Of a stretch of DNA of 64,000 nt, positions 63,927 to 64,000 are shown one piece after another. How positions within the stretch are numbered: the first letter of the stretch is position 1; the number at the start of each line of letters is the position of its first letter. The position numbers were made by a program, and so were the translations under genes. The notes under the pieces are model-generated. The model was not told the DNA's origin. It searched no databases and worked only from the letters and a program-made list of their open reading frames with translations. Source of the DNA: JABDPF01 sp036351575 (GTDB lineage Bacteria > Pseudomonadota > Gammaproteobacteria > Xanthomonadales > SZUA-36); the NCBI GenBank assembly GCA_036351575.1, contig JAZBPJ010000131.1, positions 1 to 64,000 of the forward strand. The letters are read 5' to 3'.

Positions 63927-64000
63927 ACTCAATAACTCCTGTCGGTTCCGTGCCGCGAACGTAAACAGCACATTATATCTAAATCAAATCGCCGGTAAAA

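Noticed and set aside
1..64000. Mobile elements, CRISPR arrays, toxin-antitoxin pairs, phage genes or genomic-island borders.
   Set aside because: No transposase, integrase, tRNA-flanking repeat or array of direct repeats is visible. Gene orders are conserved core orders and the base composition looks even throughout.

Overview
The window is an ordinary, gene-dense stretch of a GC-rich gammaproteobacterial chromosome: 54 protein genes, one of them cut by the left edge. I see no rRNA or tRNA genes, no insertion sequences, prophage genes or CRISPR arrays, and no gap longer than 300 bases. The gammaproteobacterial assignment rests on several gene orders: rpsM-rpsK-rpsD-rpoA-rplQ, rhlB divergent from trxA-rho, a YibN-like gene with secB and gpsA divergent from gpmI-envC-ctpA, and xseB-ispA-dxs. 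The split class II ribonucleotide reductase, the DUF1820 protein, GspAB, a type II DAHP synthase and a full propionyl-CoA-to-succinyl-CoA operon suggest a free-living aerobic heterotroph of the Xanthomonadales/Chromatiales/Woeseiales type. I cannot place it more finely without a search.

Layout, left to right. 1-3954 (+): tilS (partial), xseB, ispA, dxs. 3959-5020 (-): DUF2238 membrane protein and UspA, divergent from a zinc alcohol dehydrogenase at 5125-6204. 6218-11667 (-): nrdJa, nrdJb, NERD protein, deoA, cdd, headed by two NrdR boxes. 11966-14029 (-): yibN-like rhodanese, secB, gpsA. 14175-18170 (+): gpmI, envC, ctpA. 18180-24892 (-): putA, gspA, gspB, rhomboid protease, DUF1820. 25177-28110 (+): gcvP. 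28121-33439 (-): rhlB, ftsE, ftsX, rpoH, lysA. 33693-35483 (+): trxA, rho. 35511-45037 (-): mdh, methylmalonyl-CoA mutase, pccB, pccA, meaB, epimerase-like gene, malonyltransferase. 45192-50008 (+): ggt, pdxB, typA. 50024-53893 (-): dsbB, type II DAHP synthase, metallo-beta-lactamase-fold protein, pyrC. 54011-60941 (+): hutU-hutH-hutI, then feoA-feoB behind a Fur box. 61010-63926 (-): rplQ, rpoA, rpsD, rpsK, rpsM.

How the genes work together. Amino acids and odd-chain carbon are fed into central metabolism by the hut genes (histidine to formiminoglutamate), putA (proline to glutamate), gcvP (glycine) and the propionyl-CoA operon, with mdh next to it. Two adenosylcobalamin enzymes, NrdJ and methylmalonyl-CoA mutase, point to dependence on B12. 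DNA precursors come from NrdJ, and deoA and cdd salvage or break down pyrimidine nucleosides in what looks like the same transcription unit.

I found no clearly new system. The best candidates for a second look are the NrdR-headed nrdJa-nrdJb-NERD-deoA-cdd cluster, whose NERD protein seems to have lost its nuclease lysine; the free-standing malonyltransferase at the end of the methylmalonyl-CoA operon; the gspAB-rhomboid neighbourhood; and a FeoB with an altered G4 motif. The largest non-coding gaps (11668-11965, 24893-25176, 33440-33692, 9283-9519) are described as features.
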